Shown here: in pieces, positions 1 through 9,031 of the stretch | How the letters are laid out: every line of letters starts with the position of its first letter | Numbering within the stretch: position 1 is the stretch's first letter | NCBI RefSeq assembly: GCF_014203715.1 | Contig: NZ_JACHJP010000005.1 | Span: forward strand, 372,001-436,000 | Length of the DNA stretch: 64,000 nt | Direction of reading: 5' to 3' | Source of the DNA: Streptosporangium saharense | GTDB lineage: Bacteria; Actinomycetota; Actinomycetes; Streptosporangiales; Streptosporangiaceae | The notes under the pieces: model-generated | What the model was told of the DNA's origin: nothing | Seen by the model: the letters and a program-made list of their open reading frames with translations, nothing else | Database searches by the model: none | Position numbers and translations under genes: made by a program

Positions 1-1
1 C

Positions 2-943
2 GTCGCGGCCTCGCTGATCACCGCGGTGCTCAGCCTGGACGCCACGGTCGTGCTGCTGACGCCGGTGGTGCTCGCCACGGCCGCCAGGCTCGGCGCCCGC
101 CCCGGGCCGCACGTCTACGCCTGCGCCCACCTGTCGAACACGGCCTCGCTGCTGCTGCCGGTCTCCAACCTGACGAACCTGCTGGCCTTCACGGCCAGCG
201 GCCTGAGCTTCACCCGCTTCACGGCCCTGATGGCATTGCCGTGGCTGGTGGCCATCGGGGTGGAGTACGTCCTGTTCCTGAGGTTCTTCGCCAGGGACCT
301 GGACGCGGGGGCCGCCGCCCCGGCCGTCGCCGAGCCCCGTGAGATGCCGCTCTTCGCGCTGGTCACGGTGGTGTGCACGCTCGCCGGGTTCGTGGTCGCC
401 TCCTGGCTGGGGATCAACCCCGCGTGGGCGGCGCTGGCGGGCGCGGCCGTACTCGCCTGTCGTGCCCTGGCCAGGGGACACACGACCCCGGTGGCCGTCG
501 TGCGCTCGGCCGCGGTGCCGTTCCTGGCCTTCGTGCTGGCGCTGGCCGTCGTGGTGCGGGCGGTTGTGGACAACGGCCTCGCCGACGCGCTCGGCCACCT
601 GGTCCCCGACGGCACCGGTCTTCCCGCCCTGCTGGGGATCGCGGCGCTGGCCGCGCTCCTGGCGAACGTGATCAACAACCTGCCCGCCGTACTGGTCCTG
701 CTGCCGCTGACCGCGCCCGCCGGACCGGGCGCGGTGCTGGCGGTGCTGATCGGGGTGAACATCGGCCCCAACCTCACCTACGCCGGGTCCCTGGCGACCC
801 TGCTGTGGCGGCGGATCGTGCGCGAGCACGACACCGGGGTGGGCCTCGGGGAGTTCACCCGGCTCGGACTGCTCACCGTGGGCGCCACGCTGCCGCTCGC
901 GGTCGTGGCGCTGTGGGCGTCCCTGCACGTGATCGGGATCTGA
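2..943 (+). CDS. ArsB/SLC13-type permease, C-terminal part (cut by window edge)
   Basis: The frame is open from base 2, so the gene begins upstream and only about 313 C-terminal residues are visible. The protein is a polytopic membrane protein with about eight hydrophobic segments. The stretches SNLTNLLAF and NVINNLPAVL are the paired Asn-rich re-entrant motifs of the ArsB/NhaD/SLC13 ion transporter superfamily, and NIGPNLTYAGSLATLLW matches the conserved end of arsenite/antimonite or anion permeases. The likely role is ion export or dicarboxylate/anion transport at the cytoplasmic membrane. Substrate cannot be decided from sequence, because no arsC or arsR is adjacent. It ends 33 bp before the convergent kinase gene. 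Confidence 0.8.
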   Translation, partial: VAASLITAVLSLDATVVLLTPVVLATAARLGARPGPHVYACAHLSNTASLLLPVSNLTNLLAFTASGLSFTRFTALMALPWLVAIGVEYVLFLRFFARDLDAGAAAPAVAEPREMPLFALVTVVCTLAGFVVASWLGINPAWAALAGAAVLACRALARGHTTPVAVVRSAAVPFLAFVLALAVVVRAVVDNGLADALGHLVPDGTGLPALLGIAALAALLANVINNLPAVLVLLPLTAPAGPGAVLAVLIGVNIGPNLTYAGSLATLLWRRIVREHDTGVGLGEFTRLGLLTVGATLPLAVVALWASLHVIGI

Positions 944-976
944 CCCCGTGGCGCCCCTTTCACGGGCGCCGCGAGA

Positions 977-2500
977 TCAGCCGGTGAGGAAGGACACGCC
1001 CAGGATGACGATCACCACCAGGGCGAGGGCCGCGATCCCCATGAGGACGAGCACCCCGACCTTGCTCCTGGACGAGGGCTGGGGCGCCTGACCGTTCTGG
1101 ACGGGGCGGCCGTCCTGCCCGGTGAAGGCGAACAGGTCGGTCCCGAGCCCGGGGGAACGCGGTCCCGTGGGCGCCCAGGGCCCCTGAGGCGGTCCCTGCG
1201 GGGGCGGCCCCTGTGGCGGGGGCCCCTGGAACGGCGGCCTCCGCTGGGGCCCCTGTGGCGGCGGGAAGCCCTGCTGCGGGTACGGCGGCGGCACCGAGGG
1301 CCCCGCGACCGGCCTGTCCTGCACCGGAGGAACCGGGGGAGCAGGGGGCGGTGTGGCCGTCCGCGCTCCCGCGACCGGCGTCCCGAGGCCGGGTACGGCC
1401 GGGCGGGCCGGCGCCGGGGCGGCGTTCTGGGGGCCGGGAGGCAGCCGCAGACCACCCTTGGGCCGGATGACCACCACCGTGCGGTTGGCGTCGAACTCCT
1501 CGTCGTCCTCCTGCGCCGCGGAAGCGGGCGCCTCCTCAGGACTGGCCGTCTTCCGCGGGGCCGGTTCCTGTACGGCGGGCTTCTGCACGGCCGGTTTCTG
1601 CGCGGCCGGTTTCTGTACGGCGGGCTTCTGGGACGTGCCGGGAGGGTCCAGGGCGGGAACGACCGGGATCGACCCGGTCGGGGTGTCCGCCACGGTCCTC
1701 AGCATCGCGATCGCCTGCAGGTGCGTGGGGCGGGCGGTGTGGTCCCGCTCCAAAAGGTGTTCGAGCACCGGGCGCAGCGGCCCCGCCTGGGTCGGCGAGT
1801 CGGCCTTGTCCGTCATCAGCGCGGCCAGGGTCTCGGCGACCGAGGAGCGCTCGTAGGCCGGACGGCCCTCGACCGCGAAGTACAGCGTCGCGCCGAGTGA
1901 CCAAAGGTCGGACTCGGGGCCGGTGTGCTCCCCGCGTGCCCGCTCGGGGGCGGTGTAGCCGGGCGAGCCGATCACCATGCCGGTCTTGGTGAGGCTGCTG
2001 TCCCCCTCCGCCTTGGCGATGCCGAAGTCCGTGAGCACCACCCGGCCGGTCTCGGTGATCAGCACGTTGCCCGGTTTGACGTCGCGGTGCAGGATCCCCT
2101 GGTCGTGGGCGGCGCGCAGCGCGCCGAGCAGGTCCACGCCGATCTCGGCGACGAGCCGGGGCGGCAGCGGGCCCTCCTCTTCGATCACCTGCTCAAGGGA
2201 GCGGGCCTGCACGAGCTCCATGATGATCCACGGGCTGCCGTCCTCGACGATCGCGTCGTGGACGGTGGCCACCGAGGGGTGGCTGATGCGGGCAGCCGTA
2301 CGACCCTCACGGATCATGCGCTCCCGAAGTTCGGCGCGTTGTGCCTCGCTGAGCCCGGGCTCCTGACGGATCTCTTTGATCGCGACCTCACGGCCGAGGG
2401 AACGGTCGTGGGCCCGCCAAACGGTCCCCATCGTTCCCCGGCCGAGCGGTGTGATCAGCTCGTAGCGGTCAGCGAGCACGCGCGTCTGCTGTTCCGGCAT
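977..2500 (-). CDS. Serine/threonine protein kinase with Pro-rich linker and C-terminal TM tail
   Basis: A Hanks-type kinase of 507 residues. The catalytic domain (about residues 11-270) shows the glycine loop GRGTMGTVW, the VAIKE lysine, HRDVKPGNVL, DFG and the APE motif in YTAPERARG. After it come a degenerate run of QKPAV/QKPAA repeats (around residues 290-315), a Pro/Gln-rich linker (QGPPPQGPPPQGPP) and a single transmembrane helix at about 481-503 with only a few residues beyond it. There is no extracellular sensor (PASTA) domain, so it is a tail-anchored cytoplasmic kinase. A second kinase lies just upstream on the same strand. Phosphorylation substrates are unknown. Confidence 0.93.
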   Translation of the reverse strand: MPEQQTRVLADRYELITPLGRGTMGTVWRAHDRSLGREVAIKEIRQEPGLSEAQRAELRERMIREGRTAARISHPSVATVHDAIVEDGSPWIIMELVQARSLEQVIEEEGPLPPRLVAEIGVDLLGALRAAHDQGILHRDVKPGNVLITETGRVVLTDFGIAKAEGDSSLTKTGMVIGSPGYTAPERARGEHTGPESDLWSLGATLYFAVEGRPAYERSSVAETLAALMTDKADSPTQAGPLRPVLEHLLERDHTARPTHLQAIAMLRTVADTPTGSIPVVPALDPPGTSQKPAVQKPAAQKPAVQKPAVQEPAPRKTASPEEAPASAAQEDDEEFDANRTVVVIRPKGGLRLPPGPQNAAPAPARPAVPGLGTPVAGARTATPPPAPPVPPVQDRPVAGPSVPPPYPQQGFPPPQGPQRRPPFQGPPPQGPPPQGPPQGPWAPTGPRSPGLGTDLFAFTGQDGRPVQNGQAPQPSSRSKVGVLVLMGIAALALVVIVILGVSFLTG

Positions 2501-2535
2501 GAGAAGAAGATAGCGATTCTTCCTTGAAGCTCGCT

Positions 2536-3705
2536 TTATCTTCGCTTACGGAGCTCTTTGGGCCACAACAGGCGAGGGAGGACCAGGCGGATCAGAGGTG
2601 TGACGAACCGGACAAGCGGATGTGGCTCAGGGGCCCGGCTCACCGGCTTGCGGTGCATCCCCTCGGCCGGACGGCGCTGCGCCCGCTGCTGGAACTGCGG
2701 GGGTGGCACGGGAGGCTGCGCCATACTCTGCGCGGGCGGCGGGATGAGCGGGGGCGGCGGCATCGGCGCCGAGCCAGCGCGGTGCAGCCCACGGTGCTGC
2801 GGGCGGCGGTTGAACGAGGGGACGGCGATCGTCGCGGCGTTCCTGACGGTCCTGCCCGCGGTCCTGGCCAGCGGCTCCTCGGCCGTCCCGCCCGCGGCGA
2901 CCCTGGCGAGCATCATCGAGGCGCGCACGGCGTCGAGCCTGGCCGCGGGGTCGATCATGAGCAGGCCGCGCAGCACCGGGGTCAGCGGTCCGGCCTTCTC
3001 CATCGGGATCGGCTCACCGCTGGTCAACGCGGCCAGGGCGGCGGCAGCCGTACGGCGTCCGTGCAGGCCGCGGCCCTCGACGGCGGTGTAGAGGGTCGCG
3101 CCGAGCGACCACAGGTCGGCGGAGGGGGTGGCCTTGGCGCCGAGCACGCGCTCGGGGGCGATGTATCCGGCGGAGCCGAGCACGATGCCCGCCTGGGTGA
3201 TCGACACGTCACCTTCGAGCGCCGCGAGGCCGAAGTCGGTGAGCACCGCCCGGTCGTCGGTCACCAGGACGTTGCTCGGCTTGACGTCGCGGTGCAGGAT
3301 CCCCTTCGCGTGTACGGCCCGCAGCGCCCCGAGCACCTGACGGCCGATCTCCGCCGTCTCGCGGGGCGGCAGCGGCCCCCGGTCCTGCAGGAGCTGCTCC
3401 AGGGACCTGGCGCGCAGCAGCTCCATCACGATCCAGGGACGCTCGTCCTCTGTCACGACGTCGAAGACGGTGATGACCGAGGGATGGGCGACCATCGCGG
3501 TCGCCCGCCCCTCGCGCTCGGTCCTGGCGCACAGCTCCGCCCGCAGGTCCTCGTCCAGGACGAGGGGCAGCCGCACCTCCTTGACCGCGACCTCGCGGTC
3601 GAGCAACTCGTCGTGCGCTCGCCAGACGGTGCCCATGCCGCCGCGCCCGACCGGCTCGGAAAGCCGGTAGCGCGCTGCAAGAAGGTATCCGGAGGGCGCA
3701 CGCAT
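2536..3705 (-). CDS. Serine/threonine protein kinase, probably soluble
   Basis: A second Hanks-type kinase (389 residues), 35 bp upstream of its paralogue and co-directional. Visible motifs are GRGGMGTVW, VAVKEV, HRDVKPSNVL, DFGLAAL and YIAPERVLG, so all catalytic residues are present. The roughly 110-residue C-terminal extension is Pro/Arg-rich and basic, ends in KELRKRR, and has no clear transmembrane helix. The paralogue does have one. The tandem arrangement suggests gene duplication followed by divergence of the tails. The first ATG gives a standard N-terminus about 12 residues before the glycine loop. Confidence 0.92.
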   Translation of the reverse strand: MRAPSGYLLAARYRLSEPVGRGGMGTVWRAHDELLDREVAVKEVRLPLVLDEDLRAELCARTEREGRATAMVAHPSVITVFDVVTEDERPWIVMELLRARSLEQLLQDRGPLPPRETAEIGRQVLGALRAVHAKGILHRDVKPSNVLVTDDRAVLTDFGLAALEGDVSITQAGIVLGSAGYIAPERVLGAKATPSADLWSLGATLYTAVEGRGLHGRRTAAAALAALTSGEPIPMEKAGPLTPVLRGLLMIDPAARLDAVRASMMLARVAAGGTAEEPLARTAGRTVRNAATIAVPSFNRRPQHRGLHRAGSAPMPPPPLIPPPAQSMAQPPVPPPQFQQRAQRRPAEGMHRKPVSRAPEPHPLVRFVTPLIRLVLPRLLWPKELRKRR

Positions 3706-3774
3706 GATGGGCAGCTTACCGATTTGCGTAATGCGACCAGTAGAGACCGGGCCGAAACTTCTTGCGTTCTTCGG

Positions 3775-4383
3775 TCAGATTTTCGCGCTCGACGCTGTCG
3801 AGAAGCGCTGCTTCACGTCGTCCCAGTTGATCAGCGACCACAGCTTCTCGACGTAGTCCGGACGCACGTTGCGGTACTGGAGATAGTAGGCGTGCTCCCA
3901 GGCGTCGAAGACGAGCAGCGGGGTGGTGTTCATCCCGACGTTGCCGTGGTGGTCGTAGACCTGCTCGACGACCAGACGGCGGCTGAGCGGCTCCCACGCC
4001 AGGATGCCCCAGCCGGAGCCCTGCACCCCGGCCGTCGCCGTGGTCAGCTGCTTCTGGAAGGCCTCGAACGAGCCGAAGTGCTCGTCGATGGCGGAGGCCA
4101 GCTCACCGTCGGGGCGGTCGCCGCCGTCGGGGGAGAGGTTCTCCCAGAAGATCGAGTGCAGCACGTGGCCGGACAGGTTGAAGGCGAAGGTCTTCTCAAG
4201 GCCGACAAGACCGCCGAACTCTCCCTTGTCGCGGGCCTCGGCCAGCCGCTCCAGGGTGTCGTTGGCGCCCTTGACGTAGGCGGCGTGGTGCTTGGAGTGG
4301 TGCAGCTCCAGGATCTCGCCGGTGATCGCGGGCTCAAGGGCCGCGTAGTCGTAGGGCATATCCGGAAGGGTGTATTCACCCAT
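3775..4383 (-). CDS. sodF: Superoxide dismutase, Fe/Mn family (SodF-like)
   Basis: A full-length (202 residue) iron/manganese superoxide dismutase that converts superoxide to O2 and H2O2. The four metal ligands are visible as His28 (ELHHSKHH), His76 (LHSIFW), Asp160 and His164 (FDAWEHAYY). The sequence is very close to the streptomycete SodF type ([31 protein letters not shown]). AGGAGG precedes the ATG by 9 nt. In Streptomyces, sodF is repressed by the nickel regulator Nur, and a Nur-like TTGCAA-N5-TCGCAA element lies about 100 bp upstream here. No nickel SOD is in this window. Confidence 0.95.
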   Translation of the reverse strand: MGEYTLPDMPYDYAALEPAITGEILELHHSKHHAAYVKGANDTLERLAEARDKGEFGGLVGLEKTFAFNLSGHVLHSIFWENLSPDGGDRPDGELASAIDEHFGSFEAFQKQLTTATAGVQGSGWGILAWEPLSRRLVVEQVYDHHGNVGMNTTPLLVFDAWEHAYYLQYRNVRPDYVEKLWSLINWDDVKQRFSTASSAKI

Positions 4384-4643
4384 GAAGGTCTACCTCCTCG
4401 TTGGTCGGTACTCCGCCGACACTACTGCCGGATAGATGCATGTGCATCAGACTTGCGACCTAGGGCTCTGAGTAGTTGCAAGTAATTCGCAATTACATCA
4501 TGATGGCAGGTGTCAGCTGGTCCGGAGGGGGTCCCGCGCACCCGTACGGCAGGCGCGGTGCGGTCGGCCGTGTGGTTCGGGCGGTCACGCGGGTCGGTCG
4601 GGTCGAGGGCGTTCGCACCGCTCTTGCCGTGCGGGACCTTTTC
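4384..4643 (-). promoter_or_regulatory. sodF upstream region with two palindromes (candidate Nur-like box)
   Basis: This 260 bp non-coding stretch lies between sodF and the PPOX gene. It holds a 14 bp perfect inverted repeat, GATGCA-TG-TGCATC (4435-4448), and a 6-5-6 element TTGCAA-N5-TCGCAA (4476-4492). The second resembles the box bound by the nickel-responsive Fur-family repressor Nur at streptomycete sodF promoters. That link is inference. I see nothing coding in the remaining part, 4500-4643. Confidence 0.4.
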
Positions 4644-5072
4644 TCAGCCACCCTCGGGGGTGTCGACGAAGGCCCAGCCCGTCCACGCCTCCACCCCGAC
4701 GAGCACGACGGGGCCGTGCGGAGGCCGTTCGCGATACTGCGCGTAACGCCCGGCCAGCCGGGCCAGGGCGCGTTCCCTTTCCCGCCCGTCCTCGACGATC
4801 CTGGCCCTGCCGTCGGCGCGCACCCACCACAGCCGCGTCCAGTCGTCCTCGTAGTGGTCGGCCAGCAGGCACACCCGGTCGTCGGCGGCGATGTTGCGCA
4901 GGCGCCGCAGGTCCGTCGTGCGCTTCGGCTTGTGGTCGATCGCGAAGGCGACCGTGTCGCCGTCCACGTCGAAGGTCACGGGGACGAGATGGGGCGCCCC
5001 GGTCGCGCCGACCGTGGCCAGGCGGGCGACCCTGGCGGTTCCGAACAGGTCCCGTGCCCGTGAGGTGTCCAT
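4644..5072 (-). CDS. PPOX-class split-barrel protein (TIGR03668-like, F420-type)
   Basis: A small (142 residue) flavin/F420-binding split-barrel protein of the pyridoxamine 5'-phosphate oxidase-like superfamily. The pattern RVARLATVGATGAPHLVPVTF followed by DHKPKRTTDLRRLRNI is typical of the TIGR03668 group of actinobacterial PPOX proteins, which are predicted F420-dependent reductases with unknown substrates. The start codon is only 9 bp from the T-tract of the fumarase terminator and no Shine-Dalgarno sequence is visible, so it may be leaderless or start slightly downstream. Confidence 0.85.
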   Translation of the reverse strand: MDTSRARDLFGTARVARLATVGATGAPHLVPVTFDVDGDTVAFAIDHKPKRTTDLRRLRNIAADDRVCLLADHYEDDWTRLWWVRADGRARIVEDGRERERALARLAGRYAQYRERPPHGPVVLVGVEAWTGWAFVDTPEGG

Positions 5073-5081
5073 CAGGCCATT

Positions 5082-5112
5082 AAAAAGGGGGGCGAGGATC
5101 TCCTCGCCCCCC
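5082..5112 (-). terminator. Intrinsic terminator of the fumarase gene
   Basis: On the minus strand a perfect 12 bp GC-rich stem (arms 5087-5098 and 5101-5112, 2 nt between them) is followed directly by TTTTTA. This is a classical Rho-independent terminator 17 bp after the fumarase stop codon. It is also almost abutting the next start codon on the same strand. Confidence 0.9.
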
Positions 5113-5128
5113 TGTCGTCCGTTCGGCG

Positions 5129-6781
5129 TCAGCGGCGCCCGATGGCCAGCACCGGTCCCGTGCGGTCGGTGAAGAAGTCGTCGCCCTTGTCGTCGACCAC
5201 GATGAACGCAGGGAAGTCCTCGACCTCGATCTTCCAGACGGCCTCCATGCCCAGCTCCGGATACTCCAGGACCTCGACCTTCCTGATGCAGTCCTGGGCG
5301 AGCCGGGCGGCGGGACCGCCGATGGAGCCGAGATAGAAGCCGCCGTAGGCCGCGCAGGCGTCGGTGACCTGCTTGGAGCGGTTGCCCTTGGCCAGCATGA
5401 CCATGGAGCCGCCCGCCGCCTGGAAGCGCTCGACGTAGGAGTCCATCCGGCCGGCCGTCGTCGGCCCGAAGGAGCCGGAGGCGTACCCCTCGGGGGTCTT
5501 GGCGGGACCGGCGTAGTAGACCGCGTGGTCCTTCATGTACTGCGGCATCTCGCCGCCCGCGTCGAGCAGCTCGTTGATCTTGGCGTGCGCGATGTCGCGG
5601 GCCACGACCAGCGGGCCGGTCAGGGAGAGGCGGGTCTTGACCGGATACTTGGTCAGCTCGGCGAGGATGTCCGCCATCGGGCGGTTGAGGTCGACCCGGA
5701 CCACGTCGTCGGACAGGTGCTCGTCCGTGGTCTCTGGCAGGAACCTCGCCGGGTCGGTCTCCAGCTGCTCAAGGAAGATCCCGTCGGCCGTGATCTTGGC
5801 GAGCGCCTGGCGGTCGGCGCTGCAGGAGACCGCGATGGCCACGGGGCACGAGGCGCCGTGCCGGGGCAGGCGGATGACGCGGACGTCGTGGCAGAAGTAC
5901 TTGCCGCCGAACTGGGCGCCGATGCCGAGCTTCTGGGTGAGCTCGAAGACCTTCGCCTCAAGCTCGGTGTCGCGGAAGCCGTGCCCGCTCGGGGAGCCAG
6001 AGGTGGGGATGGAGTCCAGGTAGCGGGCGCTGGCGTACTTGGCCGTCTTCAGCGCGAACTCGGCCGAGGTCCCGCCCACCACGATCGCCAGGTGGTACGG
6101 CGGGCACGCGGCGGTGCCGAGAGAGCGGATCTTCTCCTCAAGGAAGGCGAGCATCCGCTTCTCGTTGAGGACCGCCTTGGTCTCCTGGTAGAGGAAGGAC
6201 TTGTTGGCGCTGCCGCCGCCCTTGGCCATGAACAGCAGCTTGTACTCGTCGGCGTGGCCGCCGGGGTCCTCGGCGTAGAGCTCGATCTGCGCGGGCAGGT
6301 TGGAACCGGTGTTCTTCTCCTCCCACATGGTGATCGGGGCCATCTGGGAGTAGCGCAGGTTCAGCTTGGTGTAGGCGTCGTAGACGCCGTGCGAGATGTG
6401 CTCGGCGTCGGCGCCGTCGGTGAGCACGTGACGTCCCCGCTTGCCCATGACGATCGCGGTTCCGGTGTCCTGGCACATCGGCAGCACGCCGCTCGCCGAG
6501 ATCGAGGCGTTCTTGAGCAGGTCGAGCGCGACGAAGCGGTCGTTCCCGCTGGACTCGGGATCTTCGATGATCTTGCGGAGCTGGGCCAGGTGGGAGGAGC
6601 GGAGGTAGTGGGAGATGTCGTGGATGGCCGTCTCTGTCAGCAGGCGCAGCGCCTCGGGATCGACCTCAAGGAATCTGCGGCCCGCCGCCTCGACCACGCG
6701 CACCCCCTCGGTGCTGATCAGGCGGTACTCGGTCTCGTCCGGCCCCAGGGGGAGCAGGTCGGTGTAGTCGAACTCGGGCAT
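5129..6781 (-). CDS. Fumarate hydratase, class I (iron-sulfur)
   Basis: Oxygen-sensitive [4Fe-4S] fumarase (550 residues) interconverting fumarate and malate in the TCA cycle. The N-terminal alpha domain contains [19 protein letters not shown] and TNLP-like [12 protein letters not shown] second conserved part has [18 protein letters not shown] and SCSADRQ, which supply the cluster cysteines. The C-terminal beta domain carries [12 protein letters not shown]. The start is set at ATG 6781 because GGAGGA lies 8 nt upstream and the family begins there. A 38-residue upstream extension in the same frame has no support. Two succinate dehydrogenases supplying fumarate lie 30-40 kb away. Confidence 0.95.
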   Translation of the reverse strand: MPEFDYTDLLPLGPDETEYRLISTEGVRVVEAAGRRFLEVDPEALRLLTETAIHDISHYLRSSHLAQLRKIIEDPESSGNDRFVALDLLKNASISASGVLPMCQDTGTAIVMGKRGRHVLTDGADAEHISHGVYDAYTKLNLRYSQMAPITMWEEKNTGSNLPAQIELYAEDPGGHADEYKLLFMAKGGGSANKSFLYQETKAVLNEKRMLAFLEEKIRSLGTAACPPYHLAIVVGGTSAEFALKTAKYASARYLDSIPTSGSPSGHGFRDTELEAKVFELTQKLGIGAQFGGKYFCHDVRVIRLPRHGASCPVAIAVSCSADRQALAKITADGIFLEQLETDPARFLPETTDEHLSDDVVRVDLNRPMADILAELTKYPVKTRLSLTGPLVVARDIAHAKINELLDAGGEMPQYMKDHAVYYAGPAKTPEGYASGSFGPTTAGRMDSYVERFQAAGGSMVMLAKGNRSKQVTDACAAYGGFYLGSIGGPAARLAQDCIRKVEVLEYPELGMEAVWKIEVEDFPAFIVVDDKGDDFFTDRTGPVLAIGRR

Positions 6782-6981
6782 CGTCTTCGGTCCTCCGTGC
6801 CGGTGGCCTTCTCCGGTCCCATAGAGGGTAAGCCCTGCCGATCCCACCTCCTCGCCAGGCCGAACCCCGACCACCCCCAAAAAGCCATATATCAAGATTT
6901 GGGCCTTTTGTGGCGACTTTTCGGCTCACCTCAGCGAAGAAGAGGAGAAGGCTGGAAAGCGAGTGAAGGCCGGAGGACGTC
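6782..6981. promoter_or_regulatory. Divergent promoter region, fumarase / small membrane protein
   Basis: A 200 bp intergenic region with an unusually AT-rich core at about 6878-6910. The core contains an inverted repeat CCCAAA (6876-6881) / TTTGGG (6898-6903) around a CATATAT segment that could serve as a -10 for the fumarase gene. No exact promoter can be fixed by eye. Confidence 0.35.
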
Positions 6982-7233
6982 ATGGGAACCGTGAACACCG
7001 TCATGAGCAGCAACATCGTGATGCTCGCGATCCTGGCTCTCCTCGTGGTCGCGGGACTGGCGGTATCGCTGATCGCGATCGCGCTGGCGACCATCAGGAG
7101 CGTGGACGGCAAGGCGCCCCAGCAGCCCGCGGACATCTCCAAGGCGGAGCAGCGCAGGCGGCAACTGGAACGGGGCGACCTGCCGGCCCAGCGCGGCGCG
7201 CCCGAACAGACCCGCGAGCGGCTTCCCCGCTGA
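6982..7233 (+). CDS. Small single-pass membrane protein, hypothetical
   Basis: An 83-residue protein with one strongly hydrophobic helix (about residues 12-37, rich in Leu/Ile/Ala/Val) and a charged cytoplasmic-type tail (KAEQRRRQLERGDLP). CGGAGGA lies about 7 nt before the ATG, so the start is well supported. I recognise no family. It is divergent from fumarase and converges with the SDR gene. Codon use is typical of the window, so it is probably a real gene, but no function can be assigned. Confidence 0.7.
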   Translation: MGTVNTVMSSNIVMLAILALLVVAGLAVSLIAIALATIRSVDGKAPQQPADISKAEQRRRQLERGDLPAQRGAPEQTRERLPR

Positions 7234-7268
7234 CCACGCCGGGGACGGACCACCCGCGGGCCGTGGGC

Positions 7269-8075
7269 TCACACGGCCTTGAGGAGGCCGCCGTCGACCA
7301 CGAAGTCGGCGCCGGTGGTGCTGGCCGACCTCGGGGAGGCCAGCAGCGCGACCACGTCGGCCACCTCCTGCGGATCGACAAGGCGGCCGGTGGTCAGCCG
7401 CATCATCTCCGGGGCCACCTTGTTCAGCACGCTGTCATGGTCGGAGCCCGCCATCGCGGCGATGACGTCGGCCGCGCCACCCTTTTCGGTCCACCACGGG
7501 GTGAGGACGGGCCCGGGGGAGACGGTGTTCACCCGGACGCCCTGCGGGCCGAACTCCTCCGACAGCGCCTTGGCCAGGTTGTTCATGCCTGCCTTGGCGG
7601 CGCCGTAGTCCACGTTCATCGGCGACGGCTGCCTGCCGTTGGCCGACGAGACGTTGACGATCGACCCGCCACCCCGCCGCAGCATCAGCGGCACGGCGGC
7701 CCGTACGGCGCGCACCACCGAGAACAGGTTGAACTCGAACACCGCCCGCCAGTCGTCGTCGTTGGCCTCGAAGAACGACGAGCGCGGCAGCGTCACCCCC
7801 GGCGGCCGTCCCCCGGCATTGTTGACCAGGATGTCCAGCCCGCCGAACTCCTCGGCCGCGCGGGCGACCACCAGCCCCGGAGCGTCCGGCTCCATGAGGT
7901 CGGCGGCGACGTGCACCAGGTCAGGCCCGGCGAGCGCCTCAAGCTCCTCGCTGCTCCCGCGTGAGGCGGCGACCACCCGGACGCCCTCGGCCAGCAGGGT
8001 GCTCACGATCGCCAGCCCGATGCCCTTGGACGCCCCGGTGACGACGGCCACCTTGCCGGAAAGTCGCAGATCCAT
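7269..8075 (-). CDS. Short-chain dehydrogenase/reductase (SDR)
   Basis: A classical SDR of 268 residues using NAD(P)H. The Rossmann motif TGASKGIG (about 13-20), the NNAG motif (LVNNAGG) and the catalytic Ser, Tyr-x3-Lys set (NVSSANG; YGAAKAG) are all present. The C-terminus has the usual PGPVLTPWW and VVDGGLL segments. It resembles 3-oxoacyl-ACP reductase-like or glucose dehydrogenase-like SDRs; the substrate is unknown. The start is the ATG of MDLRLSGKVAVVTG, preceded by GGGGGAGA; 78 further in-frame upstream codons are discarded. It is divergent from the IolB-like gene, so a joint role in sugar or inositol metabolism is possible but unproven. Confidence 0.92.
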   Translation of the reverse strand: MDLRLSGKVAVVTGASKGIGLAIVSTLLAEGVRVVAASRGSSEELEALAGPDLVHVAADLMEPDAPGLVVARAAEEFGGLDILVNNAGGRPPGVTLPRSSFFEANDDDWRAVFEFNLFSVVRAVRAAVPLMLRRGGGSIVNVSSANGRQPSPMNVDYGAAKAGMNNLAKALSEEFGPQGVRVNTVSPGPVLTPWWTEKGGAADVIAAMAGSDHDSVLNKVAPEMMRLTTGRLVDPQEVADVVALLASPRSASTTGADFVVDGGLLKAV

Positions 8076-8332
8076 GGTTCTCCCCCTACTCGAACGGCCC
8101 TCTCGCCGGGCCACGACTGCGAAGGTAGTCCGGCCGCCCGTCCCGCCCCCGGCGCCGGTCGGACGGGTAATTCGCGCGGGAATCGGCCCTCGTTGTCCCC
8201 GGCTCGCGCGGTGGGTCTTGTGATCGGGCCCGCGGTGTTGTACCCCTGCCGATAGCGGCCAGGACACGCTGGAGGTGGCATGGACGAGGGCATGGACGAG
8301 GGATCGCACGGGACACGGCGTCGGGAGAGACC
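8076..8332. other. Intergenic region, SDR / IolB-like
   Basis: 257 bp between divergent genes. It should contain both promoters, but I see no clear -35/-10 pair, palindrome or small gene in it. Confidence 0.4.
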
Positions 8333-9031
8333 ATGACCTTCGTCCCCGCGGGCACCTCCACCCTGGCGCCGTGGACGCTGTGGATCACCCCGGAGACGGC
8401 GGGCTGGAGCTACGCCGGGCTCCGCCTGCTCACGCTCTCCGACGAGAGCGTGCTCTTCTGCACCGGCGACGAGGAGATGCTGGTCCTGCCGCTCTCCGGC
8501 TCCTGCCAGGTCGAGTGCGACGGCGTACGGCTCGCCCTCGAAGGACGCGTCTCCGTCTTCCACGCGGTCAGCGACTTCGCCTACCTGCCCGTCGGCGCGA
8601 CGGTCAGGATCACCGGCGCGGGCCGCTTCGCCTTCCCCACCGCCCGCGCGAGCAGAAGCTTCCCCGTGAGGTACGGCCCGGCCCGCGAGGTGCCCGTCGA
8701 GGCGCGCGGGACGGGCCGGATCAACGGCTTCTGCGCCCCCGACGCCTTCGAGTGCGACCGGCTCGTCGCGGTCGAGGTGCTCACCCCGGCCGGAAACCGC
8801 TCACCCCGCCCGCCGTACGAGAACGACATGCTCCCGGGGGCCGTGCGCGAACAGATCTACTACTTCGAGGGCGGGCCCGGCTACCAGCGGCTGCACGGCG
8901 CAGAAGAGGCGATGACCGAGGTCTCCTCGGGGGACGTGGTGCTCGTCCCGCACGGCTGCCACAGCCCCTCGGAGGCGGCACCGGGCTACGACCTCTACCA
9001 CCTGAACGTGCTGGCCGGCCCGGGACGCTAG
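8333..9031 (+). CDS. IolB/KduI-like cupin protein with substituted metal ligands
   Basis: A 232-residue double-cupin protein of the 5-deoxy-glucuronate isomerase (IolB) family, recognised by VPVEARGTGRINGFCAPDAFECDRLVAVEVLTPAGN-type spacing, EQIYYFEGGPGYQRL and GYDLYHLNVLAGPGR. True IolB proteins carry an HxH metal motif in a segment like NWSSYPPHKHD. Here the equivalent is NRSPRPPYEND, so both histidines are replaced, while the later His in PHGCHS is kept. No other inositol catabolism genes (iolC, D, E, G) are nearby. It may be a paralogue with a changed or lost activity. Its stop codon overlaps that of the convergent MFS gene in a shared CTAG. Confidence 0.8.
   Translation: MTFVPAGTSTLAPWTLWITPETAGWSYAGLRLLTLSDESVLFCTGDEEMLVLPLSGSCQVECDGVRLALEGRVSVFHAVSDFAYLPVGATVRITGAGRFAFPTARASRSFPVRYGPAREVPVEARGTGRINGFCAPDAFECDRLVAVEVLTPAGNRSPRPPYENDMLPGAVREQIYYFEGGPGYQRLHGAEEAMTEVSSGDVVLVPHGCHSPSEAAPGYDLYHLNVLAGPGR

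Noticed and set aside
2524..4485. 653-codon plus-strand frame across the second kinase and sodF
   Set aside because: It runs antisense to two genes with intact catalytic motifs, so it is a composition artefact.
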